Position numbers and translations under genes: made by a program. The notes under the pieces were generated by a model that saw only the letters and a list, made by a program, of their open reading frames with translations, searched no databases and was not told the DNA's origin. From contig NZ_CP036264.1 in the NCBI RefSeq assembly GCF_008035925.1, forward strand, positions 6,481,641 to 6,545,640: a stretch of DNA of 64,000 nucleotides. Reading direction: 5' to 3'. Positions 1 to 9,080 of this stretch are shown piece by piece (position 1 is the first letter of the stretch; each line of letters opens with the position of its first letter). This stretch comes from Stieleria maiorica (GTDB lineage Bacteria; Planctomycetota; Planctomycetia; Pirellulales; Pirellulaceae).

Positions 1-835
1 TGTTGTTGATGGCCCGTGAATTCATCCGGTCCTGCCGTCCCAGGCTTCCCGCGTACCCGTTCACCTTGGTGGCACCGCCGGTTCCGATGGCGTAAGGAAT
101 CACATCCGAACCGGTTTGGAACAGGTTCATTCCGTTGACCGAGATGTTCATCGAGACGGTCGGGTTCGAGTTGGTGCTTTGCAGCAGATCGGCCATCCGA
201 CCGCCCCATCCGGTGATCTGGCTGCGTGATTGGGGAAACCCGGTCTGCCAGTGGCGTTGTAGGTCGGCATGAGAAAACAACCCGAGCGGAAGCCCGGCGC
301 GGGCGTTGTATTGTGCCCGCGTGGTCGGTTCGACCAGCGATCCGACGTTGGCGACGAAGCTCAATTTCCCGGTGTTGTACAGCCCGGCCACACCGGTGGT
401 GGACGGGTCGGGCAGCGGATCGGGCTGGGGATCGTCATAGGCTTGGGAGGCCATTCCGGGGTGCAGCCCAAAGTTTCTTGAATCGGGGCCGAGGATCGGA
501 ACCAGCGTGCTTTGGTCCAGTGCCAGGCCGCCGGGGTTGTTCTCCGGGTCGTGGATCCCGCCGCGCACGCTGACGTAGTTTCCGTATTCGCCGCTGGTCG
601 CCGTGCCGTCATAGGGCGCGAGCATGTTGTAGGAATCATTGCCGCCGAGCAGGAACAGGCAAACGATCGCCTTGTATCCGGTCGGATTGGTTTCGGCCGC
701 CATCAGCGACTTGGTCGCCTGTAAATTCAACAGCGTTGCCATCAACGACGTGTTTGTCATCAGGCCGCATCCGCCGGCAGCTTGGAGCAGCGCGCGACGC
801 GAATTGAAGACCGATTCGTTGCGGGGAAGAGTCAT
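1..835 (-). CDS. DUF1501 family secreted protein (C-terminus cut by window edge)
   Basis: Only the first 278 codons lie in the window; the frame is open to base 1. The N-terminus (SRRALLQAAGG, residues 12-22) looks like a Tat or secretion leader. It is followed by a typical DUF1501 opening: VCLFLLGGNDSYNM at about residues 56-69, then a long stretch with FVANVGSL and the SQITGWGGRMADLL region, where the family is related to alkaline phosphatase/sulfatase folds. The biochemical function of DUF1501 is not established; in planctomycetes it is regularly encoded next to DUF1800 or DUF1549/DUF1553 proteins, as here, where a DUF1800 gene lies 90 bp upstream in the same direction, so the two are probably one operon. 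The ATG at 835 is the first in frame and fits the leader. Confidence 0.85.
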   Translation of the reverse strand, partial: MTLPRNESVFNSRRALLQAAGGCGLMTNTSLMATLLNLQATKSLMAAETNPTGYKAIVCLFLLGGNDSYNMLAPYDGTATSGEYGNYVSVRGGIHDPENNPGGLALDQSTLVPILGPDSRNFGLHPGMASQAYDDPQPDPLPDPSTTGVAGLYNTGKLSFVANVGSLVEPTTRAQYNARAGLPLGLFSHADLQRHWQTGFPQSRSQITGWGGRMADLLQSTNSNPTVSMNISVNGMNLFQTGSDVIPYAIGTGGATKVNGYAGSLGRQDRMNSRAINN

Positions 836-925
836 GGCAATGGATCCGGAAGAGCAGAAAAGTGTTCGAAAGGCTCCGAGTCAACTCTCTCGAAGCGGCA
901 ACGCGGCGATTGGACCGCACCCGGG

Positions 926-2806
926 CTACTGTTCCACCGCACAGTCGGGCGACAACAACACGGCGTTGAGCATCACTTCCACGCGTTGGGTGCTGGAGGC
1001 CTGCGGTTCGCTAAGGATGGCGTTCTTGATCCCGGTCTTGGTTGCTTCGCTCATCGAACCGTTGCACAGCCAGAGATCGAAACGCCTCAGGATCTCATCC
1101 AAGTTGTCCAGGTCGCGGGCCAATTCCAGTTCCGGTTCCAAGTGGAACGTGATCCGGCAACTGCCCTTTCGCATCCCGTACTGCACGTAACGGTTGTAAG
1201 TCCAGCTTCGTAACCGGTTGAGCGTCTTGTTGGCGGTCACGCCGTTGAGGATCTGGAACTCCGGCGCGAACAGTGAGTCGTACGGGTTTCGCCGCGTCGG
1301 TGTGTAGCCGATCAAGTCGCCCGGGGGTTGGAAGTCGGGGAGGTAGAAATTGAACACGCTGGGCGATCGGAACGCCATCTGCCCGATCTCGTCACCGACG
1401 TTTCGTGAAAGCATCATGTAGCCGGCCGCGTAGTTGGTCGTCGGTCGCATCGCGCGGATCAGCGACGTCAGGCGGAGAATCGGTTCGCGCAGACGGCTGT
1501 ACTCCGTGCCGCGGGTGATCACATCGACTCGCAACGGATTCCGACGCCTGACCGGACGTTGGCCACGATACAGTTCCGGGTCCGTCAAGATCGCTTTGAC
1601 GACCGACCGCAGATCGCCGCGAACTCCGCTGCCGTTGTCATTAAAAATCCGTGTCACTCGACGCAGGTAGGCTCGCGACGGATTGGATTTGACCAACCGT
1701 TGGATCAGCAAGCGACAAATGAACGGCGCCACGTTGGGGTGATCGGCGATCGCGTCCAGCCCCGCGCCGATTTCGGCTTTCACATCGTCTTGCGTCAACG
1801 TCGTCGGAAGCGGCGGCAGTACCGTGCCGAAGACCGTCTTGCTGGCCGGGGCGTTCGGGTCTTCGGAGTAATTCAGGTTGTTGTCGTGCTCGGGGACATG
1901 AATCTGCATCGGCTCGCCGAAGTTGCGCGGCACGTAGAAGTCGTTCCTCGAGTAGTGCTTGTACTTGAATCCCGTGAACAGTCGCCCCAGTTCTTTGATC
2001 TGTTCATTGTCGTAGGTGGGAATCAAATTGCCGTTCTCGTCCGTCTTTAAGCGGCCGTCCTGGTGCAGCTGATACAGACCGATCGAAAAGAGCTGCATGA
2101 TTTCACGCGCATAGTTTTCGTCGGGAAACCGGCCGGCGGAAAGGTTGGCTTTGCGATTGCCTCGGGAACTGAGCCAGTCTCCCATGCAGGGATGGTACGT
2201 GACGTCTTCCAACAGCTCGCGGTATGTTCCATCGATCCCCTCGGACAGCATGTCGTAATAGTTGGACATCCCCAACCAATCCACGATCGTCGTCTGGCCT
2301 CCGCCGATCGATCGCCGGTCGTCGTTGTTGAATCCCGTTCCCGAGTCGCCGATCACAAAGATCTGTGACAGCGCCCAAGCGACGCGTTGGCGAAGTTGAT
2401 CTTCGCCGGTCAGCGCGATGTGCCACCATGCCTGGTACCGATACAACGAAACGCCGATCCCCTGCGTGTCCGGCTGGTTCCCGTCGACGTGAATGATGTC
2501 CAACGCCACGTCCTGGTGTGACGTCGGCGGCAGCGCGAATTGCTGGTCGATCCATTGCGACGTCGCGCGTTTGTAACCGACTTCGCTGATCCGGCGGGCG
2601 AGCGAATCGATCGACTCCTGGGTCGGGCCGAACGTCGCCTTGGAAAGAAATTGCGCCGCGCGAATCTTGGCCTTCGTCAGTCGGATCGCGCGGGCGCTGC
2701 TGACCGGGAACTCCCCGGCCTGAAGTGCCGCGGTGTCGAGTCCTGAGAAGCCGATCACGGCAAGGACAAACAACACCCCTCGAAATCGATCGCATCGCGT
2801 TCGCAT
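926..2806 (-). CDS. DUF1800 domain-containing secreted protein
   Basis: About 626 residues. A hydrophobic leader (GVLFVLAVIGFSGLDTAALQ) is followed by the DUF1800 core: FLSKATFGPT near the start, VAWALSQIFVIGD, a NYYDMLSEG segment, the family hallmark REIMQLFSIGLYQLHQDG, and a C-terminal half with VDVITRGTEYSRLREPIL and FNFYLPDFQPPGD. The family has no proven activity; co-occurrence with DUF1501 suggests the pair works together at the cell envelope or outside it (inference). It precedes the DUF1501 gene with a 90-bp gap. A GTG at 2818 would add four residues, but the ATG at 2806 is preceded by a GGTGG-rich stretch and is preferred. No frameshift or missing block is visible. Confidence 0.87.
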   Translation of the reverse strand: MRTRCDRFRGVLFVLAVIGFSGLDTAALQAGEFPVSSARAIRLTKAKIRAAQFLSKATFGPTQESIDSLARRISEVGYKRATSQWIDQQFALPPTSHQDVALDIIHVDGNQPDTQGIGVSLYRYQAWWHIALTGEDQLRQRVAWALSQIFVIGDSGTGFNNDDRRSIGGGQTTIVDWLGMSNYYDMLSEGIDGTYRELLEDVTYHPCMGDWLSSRGNRKANLSAGRFPDENYAREIMQLFSIGLYQLHQDGRLKTDENGNLIPTYDNEQIKELGRLFTGFKYKHYSRNDFYVPRNFGEPMQIHVPEHDNNLNYSEDPNAPASKTVFGTVLPPLPTTLTQDDVKAEIGAGLDAIADHPNVAPFICRLLIQRLVKSNPSRAYLRRVTRIFNDNGSGVRGDLRSVVKAILTDPELYRGQRPVRRRNPLRVDVITRGTEYSRLREPILRLTSLIRAMRPTTNYAAGYMMLSRNVGDEIGQMAFRSPSVFNFYLPDFQPPGDLIGYTPTRRNPYDSLFAPEFQILNGVTANKTLNRLRSWTYNRYVQYGMRKGSCRITFHLEPELELARDLDNLDEILRRFDLWLCNGSMSEATKTGIKNAILSEPQASSTQRVEVMLNAVLLSPDCAVEQ

Positions 2807-3315
2807 GACCACCACCACCTACGAGTCGGCGGGAAGGCACGCCGGCCGCCGATAAGGGAAAGACGAGACAGGAGATGAGTCTGGCCGGACGCCGAAAATG
2901 TCCGCTTCGGCGGCGACAAGGTGTTCGAAGTTAGCGACAACGAAGTCCCGATGCAAAGCGCAACGACGGCCAGCGACTCCTTAACTGGCAAATAATTCGC
3001 CACGCTCCCCCCTTGAGGACTGCTCGGGCCACCGTCTTGTATCGGTCCGTATCCGCGGCCCGCTCCGACGGGCCGGCTCACGGTTCCAAATTAGCCCCGT
3101 CGTCTGGCAGCGGCCAGTTTGACGTAGCAACGCTCGCCGGAGCATGGAAAATACAGGGGATCCTATTTCGGCGACGGTGCCACCATTTGGTCGGCAGTTC
3201 GCCTCGTTTCCTGTACAACGAATGCTGACGCTTCAGCCGAGGACGAGCGCCGGTCGAACGTCACTTCCAGAAGCCAGCGACTGTATCCAACTGCCCTCCT
3301 ATCCGAACGAGACGA
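2807..3315. other. Intergenic gap before moaA
   Basis: About 500 bp between the start of the leftward DUF1800 gene and the rightward moaA, so it should hold two divergent promoters. Short frames exist on both strands, but none has a ribosome-binding site or recognisable content. I see no RNA gene or strong hairpin. Confidence 0.5.
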
Positions 3316-4353
3316 TTGAACACGCCTCCACCTGACAGAGTTTCGACTGGCACAATCAGCAGCGATCCGCTGATCGATCGTTTCGGTCGTGTCCACCGCA
3401 GTCTGCGAATGAGCGTGACCGACCGCTGCAACCTGCGCTGTTTTTATTGCATGCCGGAAGTCGGTGCCGAGTTCGCGCCGCGGGAGACGTTGCTGACGTT
3501 TGAAGAGATCGTGCGGATCGCCGCTCTGTTGGTCTCGCGTTGCGGCATCGGAGACATTCGTTTGACCGGTGGTGAACCGCTGGTGCGGAAGGACTTACCT
3601 AAGCTGGTCGCCATGCTTTCCGCGATCGGAGACTTGAAAGACTTGTCGTTGACGACCAACGGGATGTTGTTGGAACAGTTCGCCGGTCCGCTGCGTCGCG
3701 CGGGACTGAAGCGATTGAACATCAGTATCGACACGCTGGACGAAGCGAACTTTCAAAAGGTCTCGCGGCGAAGCGGGATCGATCAGGTCGTCCGCGGGAT
3801 CGACGCCGCGATCGCGACCGGGTTCGAGACGATCAAGTTGAACACGACCGCGGTCAAAGGGGTCACCGAAACCGAGATCGTTTCGCTGGTAAAGTTCGCC
3901 ATCGAGCGAAACGTTCAAATACGCTTCATCGAATTCATGCCGCTGGACACCGACCGATCTTGGCGGACCGAAAATGTGCTCAGCGGAAACATGATTCGCG
4001 ACATCATCGAACGGGAATTCGGACCGATGAATCCGGTGCCGCCGCCAGTCGCCTCGCAGCCGGCAACCGATTTTCAGCTTGCCGGGGGACAGCCGATCGG
4101 ATTGATTCAATCGGTGACCGAGCCGTTTTGTGATGCATGCGACCGAATTCGTTTAACCGCGGACGGCGCGATTCGAAACTGCCTGTTTTCCCAACACGAG
4201 TTTCCGATTCGCGACCTGGTGCGAAGCGGGGCCAGTGACGACGAATTGATCGATCAGTTCAAAGCGGCGGTTTCGGCCAAAGCGGCCGGCCACGGGATCG
4301 ATGACGGCAGCTTTTCGCCTCCGCAGCGCCCGATGTATTCGATCGGTGGGTAA
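3316..4353 (+). CDS. moaA: GTP 3',8-cyclase MoaA (molybdenum cofactor biosynthesis)
   Basis: 345 residues, the usual length for MoaA, a radical-SAM enzyme that with MoaC turns GTP into cyclic pyranopterin monophosphate, the first step of molybdopterin synthesis. The N-terminal cluster motif is CNLRCFYC at about residues 36-43 (CxxxCxxC). LTGGEPLVR follows. The second, substrate-binding cluster is given by CDACDRIRL plus the downstream Cys of IRNCLF. The protein ends in GG (MYSIGG), as MoaA should for activity. The start appears to be TTG at 3316: the only later ATG (3409) would remove the residues just before the first cluster. No other moa genes are in the window. A dispersed palindromic repeat begins 20 bp past the stop. 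Confidence 0.95.
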   Translation: MNTPPPDRVSTGTISSDPLIDRFGRVHRSLRMSVTDRCNLRCFYCMPEVGAEFAPRETLLTFEEIVRIAALLVSRCGIGDIRLTGGEPLVRKDLPKLVAMLSAIGDLKDLSLTTNGMLLEQFAGPLRRAGLKRLNISIDTLDEANFQKVSRRSGIDQVVRGIDAAIATGFETIKLNTTAVKGVTETEIVSLVKFAIERNVQIRFIEFMPLDTDRSWRTENVLSGNMIRDIIEREFGPMNPVPPPVASQPATDFQLAGGQPIGLIQSVTEPFCDACDRIRLTADGAIRNCLFSQHEFPIRDLVRSGASDDELIDQFKAAVSAKAAGHGIDDGSFSPPQRPMYSIGG

Positions 4354-4373
4354 GGCCGTTTTCTCCGCCCCGG

Positions 4374-4440
4374 GTACGATGGCCTTTCCGGGCCGTCGTC
4401 CGTGGGACTCGGTGCGACGACCTAGAAAGGACGTCGTACA
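4374..4440 (+). repeat. Dispersed palindromic repeat, copy 1 (gtacgatggcc...cgtcgtac)
   Basis: About 67 bp bounded by GTAC, with an inner GGCC-rich hairpin (ggcctttccgggcc). It is closely similar to 6588-6655, to 14353-14418 on the other strand, and to a half copy at 20453-20480. It sits just after the moaA stop codon. It could fold into an imperfect stem-loop and may act as a terminator or mRNA-stabilising element (inference). Confidence 0.8.
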
Positions 4441-4541
4441 TCCACGCCACTTGTTTTTGGCACCTGCCCCTTTTCCGCTGTTGCGAGGAATCTGTCGCGC
4501 CACTCTGTTAGCCGGCTGATCGAAAGACTAAATTACCGGCC

Positions 4542-5354
4542 ATGAACAATCTATTTGAATTAAAAAGCGATGTCGCGGCGGTGATTGGCGGAACCGGCGA
4601 ACTGGGCGGGCTGATGGCAGAGGCACTCGGTTCGGCGGGTGCGAAGGTCGCCGTGATCGGTCGCAACGCCGAGCGTGGTGAAGCGCGAGCCAAGAAGATC
4701 ACCGACGCCGGCGGCGAGGCAAAGTTTTTTACCGCCGACGGGTTGAGTGCCGAGTCACTGGATGCCGCCCGCGTCGCAATCGCCGACTGGGCCGGCGGCC
4801 CGACGTCGGTGTTGGTCAACGCGGCCGGTGGAAACCGTCCCGAGGCGACGATTCCGCCGGGCGGGGATTTCTGCAAGTTGCCGCTGGACGCGTGGCGCGA
4901 CGTGTTTGACCTGAACCTGGTCGGCGGTGCGTTGTTGCCCAGCCAAGTGTTTGGCCAAGACATGATCGACGCCGGCGTGGGCAGCATCATCAACATCGCT
5001 TCGATGAGCGGCATCATCCCACTTTCTCGCGTCGTGGCTTATTCGGCCGCCAAAAGCGCGGTGATCAACCTGACGATGTGGCTGGCCCGCGAATGGGCGA
5101 CCACGGGCGTTCGGGTCAACGCGATCAGCCCCGGATTCTTTCCCGCCGAACAGAACCGCAAGTTGCTGTTCAACGACGACGGCAGCTACACCGAGCGCGG
5201 CGGTCAGATCATCGGACACACGCCCATGGGCCGCTTCGGCAAACCGGAAGAGTTGGCCGGTGCAACGATCTGGCTGGCCAGCCGAAAAGCGTCTTCCTTT
5301 GTGACCGGCCAAAACATCGCGATCGATGGCGGATTCGCATCGGTCACCATCTGA
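4542..5354 (+). CDS. SDR family oxidoreductase, probably D-mannonate oxidoreductase type
   Basis: 270 residues with a complete short-chain dehydrogenase fold: NAD(P)-binding GGTGELGG at about residues 17-24, NAAGG in strand 4, catalytic Ser in NIASMSG, YSAAK (Tyr-xxx-Lys), and the C-terminal GQNIAIDGGF. The long NAAGGNRPEAT segment and FNDDGSYTERGGQIIGHTPMGRFG resemble the fructuronate/mannonate-reducing SDR branch of hexuronate breakdown. The next gene, about 100 bp downstream on the same strand, is a PfkB kinase like 2-keto-3-deoxygluconate kinases, which fits the same pathway. Substrate assignment is by resemblance and context; other sugar-acid or polyol dehydrogenases remain possible. The ATG at 4542 is the natural start. 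A perfect inverted repeat lies just after its stop. Confidence 0.85.
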   Translation: MNNLFELKSDVAAVIGGTGELGGLMAEALGSAGAKVAVIGRNAERGEARAKKITDAGGEAKFFTADGLSAESLDAARVAIADWAGGPTSVLVNAAGGNRPEATIPPGGDFCKLPLDAWRDVFDLNLVGGALLPSQVFGQDMIDAGVGSIINIASMSGIIPLSRVVAYSAAKSAVINLTMWLAREWATTGVRVNAISPGFFPAEQNRKLLFNDDGSYTERGGQIIGHTPMGRFGKPEELAGATIWLASRKASSFVTGQNIAIDGGFASVTI

Positions 5355-5362
5355 CAACCGCC

Positions 5363-5421
5363 GTGGGATAGGCTTCCAGCCTGTCAAACAACACCGCCGA
5401 CAGGCTGGAAGCCTATCCCAC
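5363..5421. repeat. Perfect inverted repeat, 23-bp arms, 13-nt loop
   Basis: Arms 5363-5385 and 5399-5421 are exact reverse complements (beginning gtgggataggcttcc). The element lies 9 bp after the SDR stop and 40 bp before the kinase start. The transcript would form a very stable hairpin and could attenuate or terminate between the two genes, or protect the upstream mRNA. Confidence 0.9.
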
Positions 5422-5461
5422 TTTTCCCCAATCACTTCGTCGCCAAACGAGACCCTCGGAA

Positions 5462-6538
5462 ATGATCGAACTTCGCAATAATGCCAAGTATGCCCTCGTC
5501 ATCCCCACCAGCATGGGCACGCGACTGACGCCCGTCGACCACCAGCCGTTTCACTGCAGTGACACGTTCAAGATGCAAGCGACCAGCGCCGAATCGAACG
5601 TCGGCAGCGTGTCGTCGTTTCTGGGGTTGCCGGTCAAGATTCTGACCGCGTTCGTCAAAGACAGCCCGGTCGCACGTTTCATCAAAGATGACTTGGCGCG
5701 GCGACACATGGATTACGAAGGACCGGAATTCGAACAATCCACGCCCTGGGGCGTCCGCCACCAGATCAACATGGCCGACAGCGGCTGGGGATCGCGCGGA
5801 CCGCGTGTCCAGAACGATCGCGCCGGCGAAGTCGGGCGTCTGCTGAACGTCAAAGATTTCGATCTGGATCGAATCTTTCGTGACGAAGGTGCCAAGATCG
5901 TCCACATGTCCGGATTGATCGCGGCGTTGTCCGAAGACACCAGCCAGTTCTGTCTGGAGGTCGCCCGTGCCGCTAAAAAGCATGGCGCACGCATCTCGTT
6001 CGACCTCAACCACCGCGCATCTTTCTGGGTCGGACGCGAAGAAGAACTGTCGGCCGCCTTTAAAGAGATCGCCAGCCTGTCGGACATCCTGATCGGAAAC
6101 GAAGAGGATTTCCAACTGTGCCTGGACATCCAAGGGCCCGAGGCCGGCGGCAAAGACATCGCGGCAAAAATCGAAGGCTTCAAAGAAATGATTCGCCGCG
6201 TGAAGAAGGAGTACGCCGACACGACCCTGTTCGCCACCACGCTGCGAGAAGTGGAAAGCGCGAACTCGCACATGTGGGGCGCGATCGTCTCGCATGGTGA
6301 AGAATACATGGTCGTCGAGCCGCGTCAGATCGGCGTGCTCGATCGGATCGGCGGTGGTGACGGTTTCGTCGGCGGCTTGCTGTACGGCGTGCTCAACGGC
6401 TGGGATGTCGAAAAGAGCACCCAGTTCGGCTGGGCCACCGGCGCGCTCGCCGCGACCATGCTGACCGATTACGGCCAACCGGCCGATGAAGATCAGGTGT
6501 GGAGCATCTGGCAAGGCAACGCCCGCGTCAAACGCTAG
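5462..6538 (+). CDS. PfkB-family sugar kinase, 2-keto-3-deoxygluconate kinase-like
   Basis: 358 residues of the ribokinase/PfkB family. The N-terminus carries substrate-side elements (SNVGSVSSFLGLPVKILTAF). GNEEDFQLC matches the family's conserved NxxE region. The catalytic signature near residue 300 is DRIGGGDGFVGGLLYG, with the base Asp in GGGDGF. The predicted reaction is ATP-dependent phosphorylation of a sugar or sugar acid, probably 2-keto-3-deoxygluconate to its 6-phosphate, because the preceding gene is a mannonate/fructuronate-type SDR. No KDPG aldolase or mannonate dehydratase is in the window, so the pathway cannot be completed from here. The ATG at 5462 follows a weak GGAA. A copy of the GTACGATGG repeat lies 50 bp past the stop. 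Confidence 0.85.
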   Translation: MIELRNNAKYALVIPTSMGTRLTPVDHQPFHCSDTFKMQATSAESNVGSVSSFLGLPVKILTAFVKDSPVARFIKDDLARRHMDYEGPEFEQSTPWGVRHQINMADSGWGSRGPRVQNDRAGEVGRLLNVKDFDLDRIFRDEGAKIVHMSGLIAALSEDTSQFCLEVARAAKKHGARISFDLNHRASFWVGREEELSAAFKEIASLSDILIGNEEDFQLCLDIQGPEAGGKDIAAKIEGFKEMIRRVKKEYADTTLFATTLREVESANSHMWGAIVSHGEEYMVVEPRQIGVLDRIGGGDGFVGGLLYGVLNGWDVEKSTQFGWATGALAATMLTDYGQPADEDQVWSIWQGNARVKR

Positions 6539-6587
6539 TCGGACGGCGCAGCTTGGTTTTGGGGGCGTGGACGAGGCGTTTCTCAGG

Positions 6588-6655
6588 GTACGATGGCCCT
6601 TCCGGGCCGTCGCCCGTGGGGCTCGCTGCGCGACGACCTCCAATGGACGTTGTAT
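6588..6655 (+). repeat. Dispersed palindromic repeat, copy 2
   Basis: Same element as 4374-4440 (gtacgatggcccttccgg core, then cgacgacctc). It lies 3' of the PfkB kinase. It is followed by a short perfect inverted repeat (aacgattg tgc caatcgtt, about 6665-6683). Confidence 0.8.
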
Positions 6656-6685
6656 GTGCCGGGGAACGATTGTGCCAATCGTTGG

Positions 6686-6770
6686 GGGAGCAGTTGGGAC
6701 AACAGCTCTACACTGGGAGCAGTTGGGACAACGGCTCTACACTGGGAGCAGTTGGGACAACGGCTCTACA
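6686..6770. repeat. 29-bp tandem repeat, three units
   Basis: Units at 6686-6714, 6715-6743 and 6744-6770 (last one 27 bp) share gggagcagttgggacaac. The first differs from the second at one base. The period is not a multiple of three. The array runs into the 3' end of the DUF2585 gene, whose TAG stop (6766-6768) lies inside the last unit. Confidence 0.93.
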
Positions 6771-7410
6771 TTTGCCACTCCCGGATCGCGTCGCTCGGCC
6801 ACACGAGCATGATGATGTTCAGCAACAGACTGTCTCGAATCGTTGCTAGCAAAACGGCTTCGACGACGACCAACAGGGCCAGGCTGGAATACCATCTCAA
6901 TCGCGATGCGATCATGTACCCGGCCAGGCACGCCAGCAGATCCGCGACGCTGTTGGCAATCGAATCGCCGTAATAGTCCAGCGAAATGGTCGCCTGGCGA
7001 TAACGTTCGATGATCATCGGCGTGTTCTCCAGGATCTCCCAACCCGCTTCGACCAGGGCTGCCGAAATCACGCGAGCGCGATCGGTCAGCCAGTGTCGCA
7101 GCGGCCACAACACGGCAAAGAACAGGATGCCGTGCAGAACGTGGGTGAAAAAGTAGGGATCGATCAGGTGCTGGGAGTTGTGCCGGGAATTAATTTCTCC
7201 AGACCAGGGTGAATACCCCCCGCACTCGCACCACGGCGTGCGTCCCATCCGCCACAATACGAACGCCATCGATGTCGCGATCAGGGTCAGCGTTGCGAAC
7301 AGGCGCAGTTTTGCGATCAGACTCGGGGCCGACACCGCCTCTCTGGCCGTCACCTTATGTGGCGATTGGTCAGCCGGCGGTGGTTTGCGTCGCGTTTGAG
7401 CGTCTGGCAT
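6766..7410 (-). CDS. DUF2585 family membrane protein
   Basis: 214 residues, with several membrane segments (TLTLIATSMAFVLW, HVLHGILFFAVLWPL, SSLALLVVVEAVLLATI). Hallmarks of the family are WCECGGYSPWSGEINSRHNSQH, the DPYFFTHVLHG stretch and WEILENTPMIIERYRQAT with DYYGDSIANSVAD. The family is found in proteobacteria and planctomycetes and has no established function; the acidic/His-rich segments between membrane helices suggest a polar active site (inference). I chose the ATG at 7410; the open frame continues upstream, but that part overlaps a lipoprotein gene and a DUF1559 gene on the other strand. The stop codon lies within a 29-bp tandem repeat, so the C-terminus may have been set by that repeat. 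Confidence 0.85.
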   Translation of the reverse strand: MPDAQTRRKPPPADQSPHKVTAREAVSAPSLIAKLRLFATLTLIATSMAFVLWRMGRTPWCECGGYSPWSGEINSRHNSQHLIDPYFFTHVLHGILFFAVLWPLRHWLTDRARVISAALVEAGWEILENTPMIIERYRQATISLDYYGDSIANSVADLLACLAGYMIASRLRWYSSLALLVVVEAVLLATIRDSLLLNIIMLVWPSDAIREWQM

Positions 7411-7539
7411 CAACAGGAATCCGAAGGCGAGGAAGGGCCGCAATGGCGTCAGGCCGAACCCGCTTGCGACCTCGGTGTTGGTTGACCGACCGGTCAAGGT
7501 AACCCGAACGTTCTCTTCTCTTTTCTGATCGGCAGAAAC

Positions 7540-7704
7540 ATGAATCTTATCCCATTGTTTTTCTTGCTGGTCGCTGCCGGCGCGGTGGCGGGTTGTGGTT
7601 CCAGCGAACCCGTGGTCATCCAGCCCGAGACCTACCAAATGACCGAGCAGGAACAGGCGAATCGCCAGCGTGCCCAAAAGGCGTTGGCTGAACAACGTCA
7701 GTGA
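7540..7704 (+). CDS. Small lipoprotein (54 aa)
   Basis: A short protein with a clear lipoprotein leader: hydrophobic LIPLFFLLVAAGAV, then AGCGSS, where Cys19 is the expected lipidation site. The mature part is only about 36 residues, polar and rich in Gln and Glu (TEQEQANRQRAQKALAEQ), likely a short helix. It lies 24-42 bp upstream of the DUF1559 gene on the same strand; planctomycete DUF1559 genes often have a small lipoprotein beside them. No function can be assigned. It is too short for many gene callers, but the leader, the lipobox and the spacing support it. Confidence 0.75.
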   Translation: MNLIPLFFLLVAAGAVAGCGSSEPVVIQPETYQMTEQEQANRQRAQKALAEQRQ

Positions 7705-7728
7705 TTCTTCGTCCGTTCTCCATCGATC

Positions 7729-9009
7729 ATGGGTCAGGTATCCGAAATGGGATTCGATGCTCGCAAACCCCGCGCGTTCACGTTGGTCGAGTTGCTGGTC
7801 GTGATTGCGATTATCGGGATCTTGGTCGGTCTGTTGTTGCCTGCGGTCCAAGCGGCCCGCGAAGCGGCGCGGCGAATGAGTTGCAGCAACAACTTCAAAC
7901 AGATCGGTCTGGCCGTTCACAACTACCATTCCGCCTACAAGCAGCTGCCGACTCACATGAGCGGCACGCGTCGATTGCCACCTACCGGAAGCTGGTTCAG
8001 CGAGTACGGTGACGATTGCAACATGATGATGCTCAGCACGTTCGTCGGTCTGACGCCGTACTTCGAGCAACAGGCAATTTGGAATCAGATCAGCAATCCG
8101 AATTCGGTCGACCTGACCACTCCCGGCGTGGCTCGGATTCCCCCGTGGCCTGCGATGGGGCCGACGCCGACCGAAGAACCCAACAGCGTGGTGATCGTCA
8201 ATTCCAGCAACAATGCTTACCCGCCCTGGATGACGGAGATCCCGACGCTTCGATGCCCGAGTGATCCCGGCGTCGGTTTACCGGCGATGGGACGCAGCAA
8301 TTACGCGGCCTGCTTGGGGGATGGACTGCACTACACCGATAACGGGCCGTATTGGTACAACTTGCGGGGGTTTCCGAAAATCCAGATCCATACCGCATCC
8401 AATCTCGATCTGCTCGCTGCCGGGCGAGGCATGTTTGTGCCGCGGGTGGCAAAGAAGTTTCGTGATGTGCTGGACGGGTTGTCCAACACCATCATGTTCG
8501 GCGAGATCGCGACCGACCTGGGCGACCGAGACATCCGAACGCTCGCCCACAGCTTCGCACCCGGCACCTTCAGCGGTCTGCGCAACAACCCGACCGTGTG
8601 TCGTGGCGACATCGACCCGGATCGCCCGCGATTCTGGGATCCGTCGCTGACCGACATCCTGGCCGCCAACCAGGGACGCGGGTTCCGCTGGGCCAGCGGG
8701 CTGCAACCCTACACGGCGATCAACACGATCCTGCCGCCCAATCAAGAAACCTGCATGTCGCTCGAGGACACCACACCCGGTGTGCTGTCGGCGAGCAGTC
8801 GACACCAGGGCGGTGTCCATCTGTTGATGGGCGATGGCGCCGTGGTTTTCATCACCGACTCGATCGAGGCGGGTGATCCGACCCGAGGGACGGTGCTGGA
8901 CGGGGGGAGTGGAAATCGCAGCCCCGGATCGAAAAGCCCGTATGGGTTGTGGGGGGCGTTGGGAACACGGGCCAACGGCGAGGTCATCCAGCAGCAACTC
9001 AATCAATGA
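7729..9009 (+). CDS. DUF1559 protein with prepilin-type N-terminal cleavage/methylation domain
   Basis: 426 residues. The type IV prepilin-like N-terminus is explicit: [26 protein letters not shown], with cleavage expected before the Phe and Glu at position +5. The body has the DUF1559 features: [49 protein letters not shown], and near the end [17 protein letters not shown]. This is one of the largest planctomycete paralogous families, thought to be secreted or surface-associated through a pseudopilin route; the exact role is unknown. Start could be 7729 or the ATG at 7747; both keep the prepilin motif. A probable terminator follows at 9051. Confidence 0.93.
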   Translation: MGQVSEMGFDARKPRAFTLVELLVVIAIIGILVGLLLPAVQAAREAARRMSCSNNFKQIGLAVHNYHSAYKQLPTHMSGTRRLPPTGSWFSEYGDDCNMMMLSTFVGLTPYFEQQAIWNQISNPNSVDLTTPGVARIPPWPAMGPTPTEEPNSVVIVNSSNNAYPPWMTEIPTLRCPSDPGVGLPAMGRSNYAACLGDGLHYTDNGPYWYNLRGFPKIQIHTASNLDLLAAGRGMFVPRVAKKFRDVLDGLSNTIMFGEIATDLGDRDIRTLAHSFAPGTFSGLRNNPTVCRGDIDPDRPRFWDPSLTDILAANQGRGFRWASGLQPYTAINTILPPNQETCMSLEDTTPGVLSASSRHQGGVHLLMGDGAVVFITDSIEAGDPTRGTVLDGGSGNRSPGSKSPYGLWGALGTRANGEVIQQQLNQ

Positions 9010-9050
9010 GGGCGTTCCGACGCCGATTGCATGATCACAGTGATTCGAAC

Positions 9051-9080
9051 CGGGCCCGCAGCGATGCCGGCCCGTTTTTT
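9051..9080 (+). terminator. Rho-independent terminator after DUF1559 gene
   Basis: Stem CGGGCC/GGCCCG with a 12-nt loop, followed directly by six T. It ends the lipoprotein-DUF1559 unit, and it makes the upstream ATG at 9031 an unlikely start for the next gene. Confidence 0.75.

Noticed and set aside
6686..6770. CRISPR array
   Set aside because: The 29-bp units are directly adjacent with no spacers.
7411..8070. Upstream extension of the DUF2585 frame
   Set aside because: It runs antisense to the lipoprotein and to the start of the DUF1559 gene and encodes polar, low-complexity sequence.
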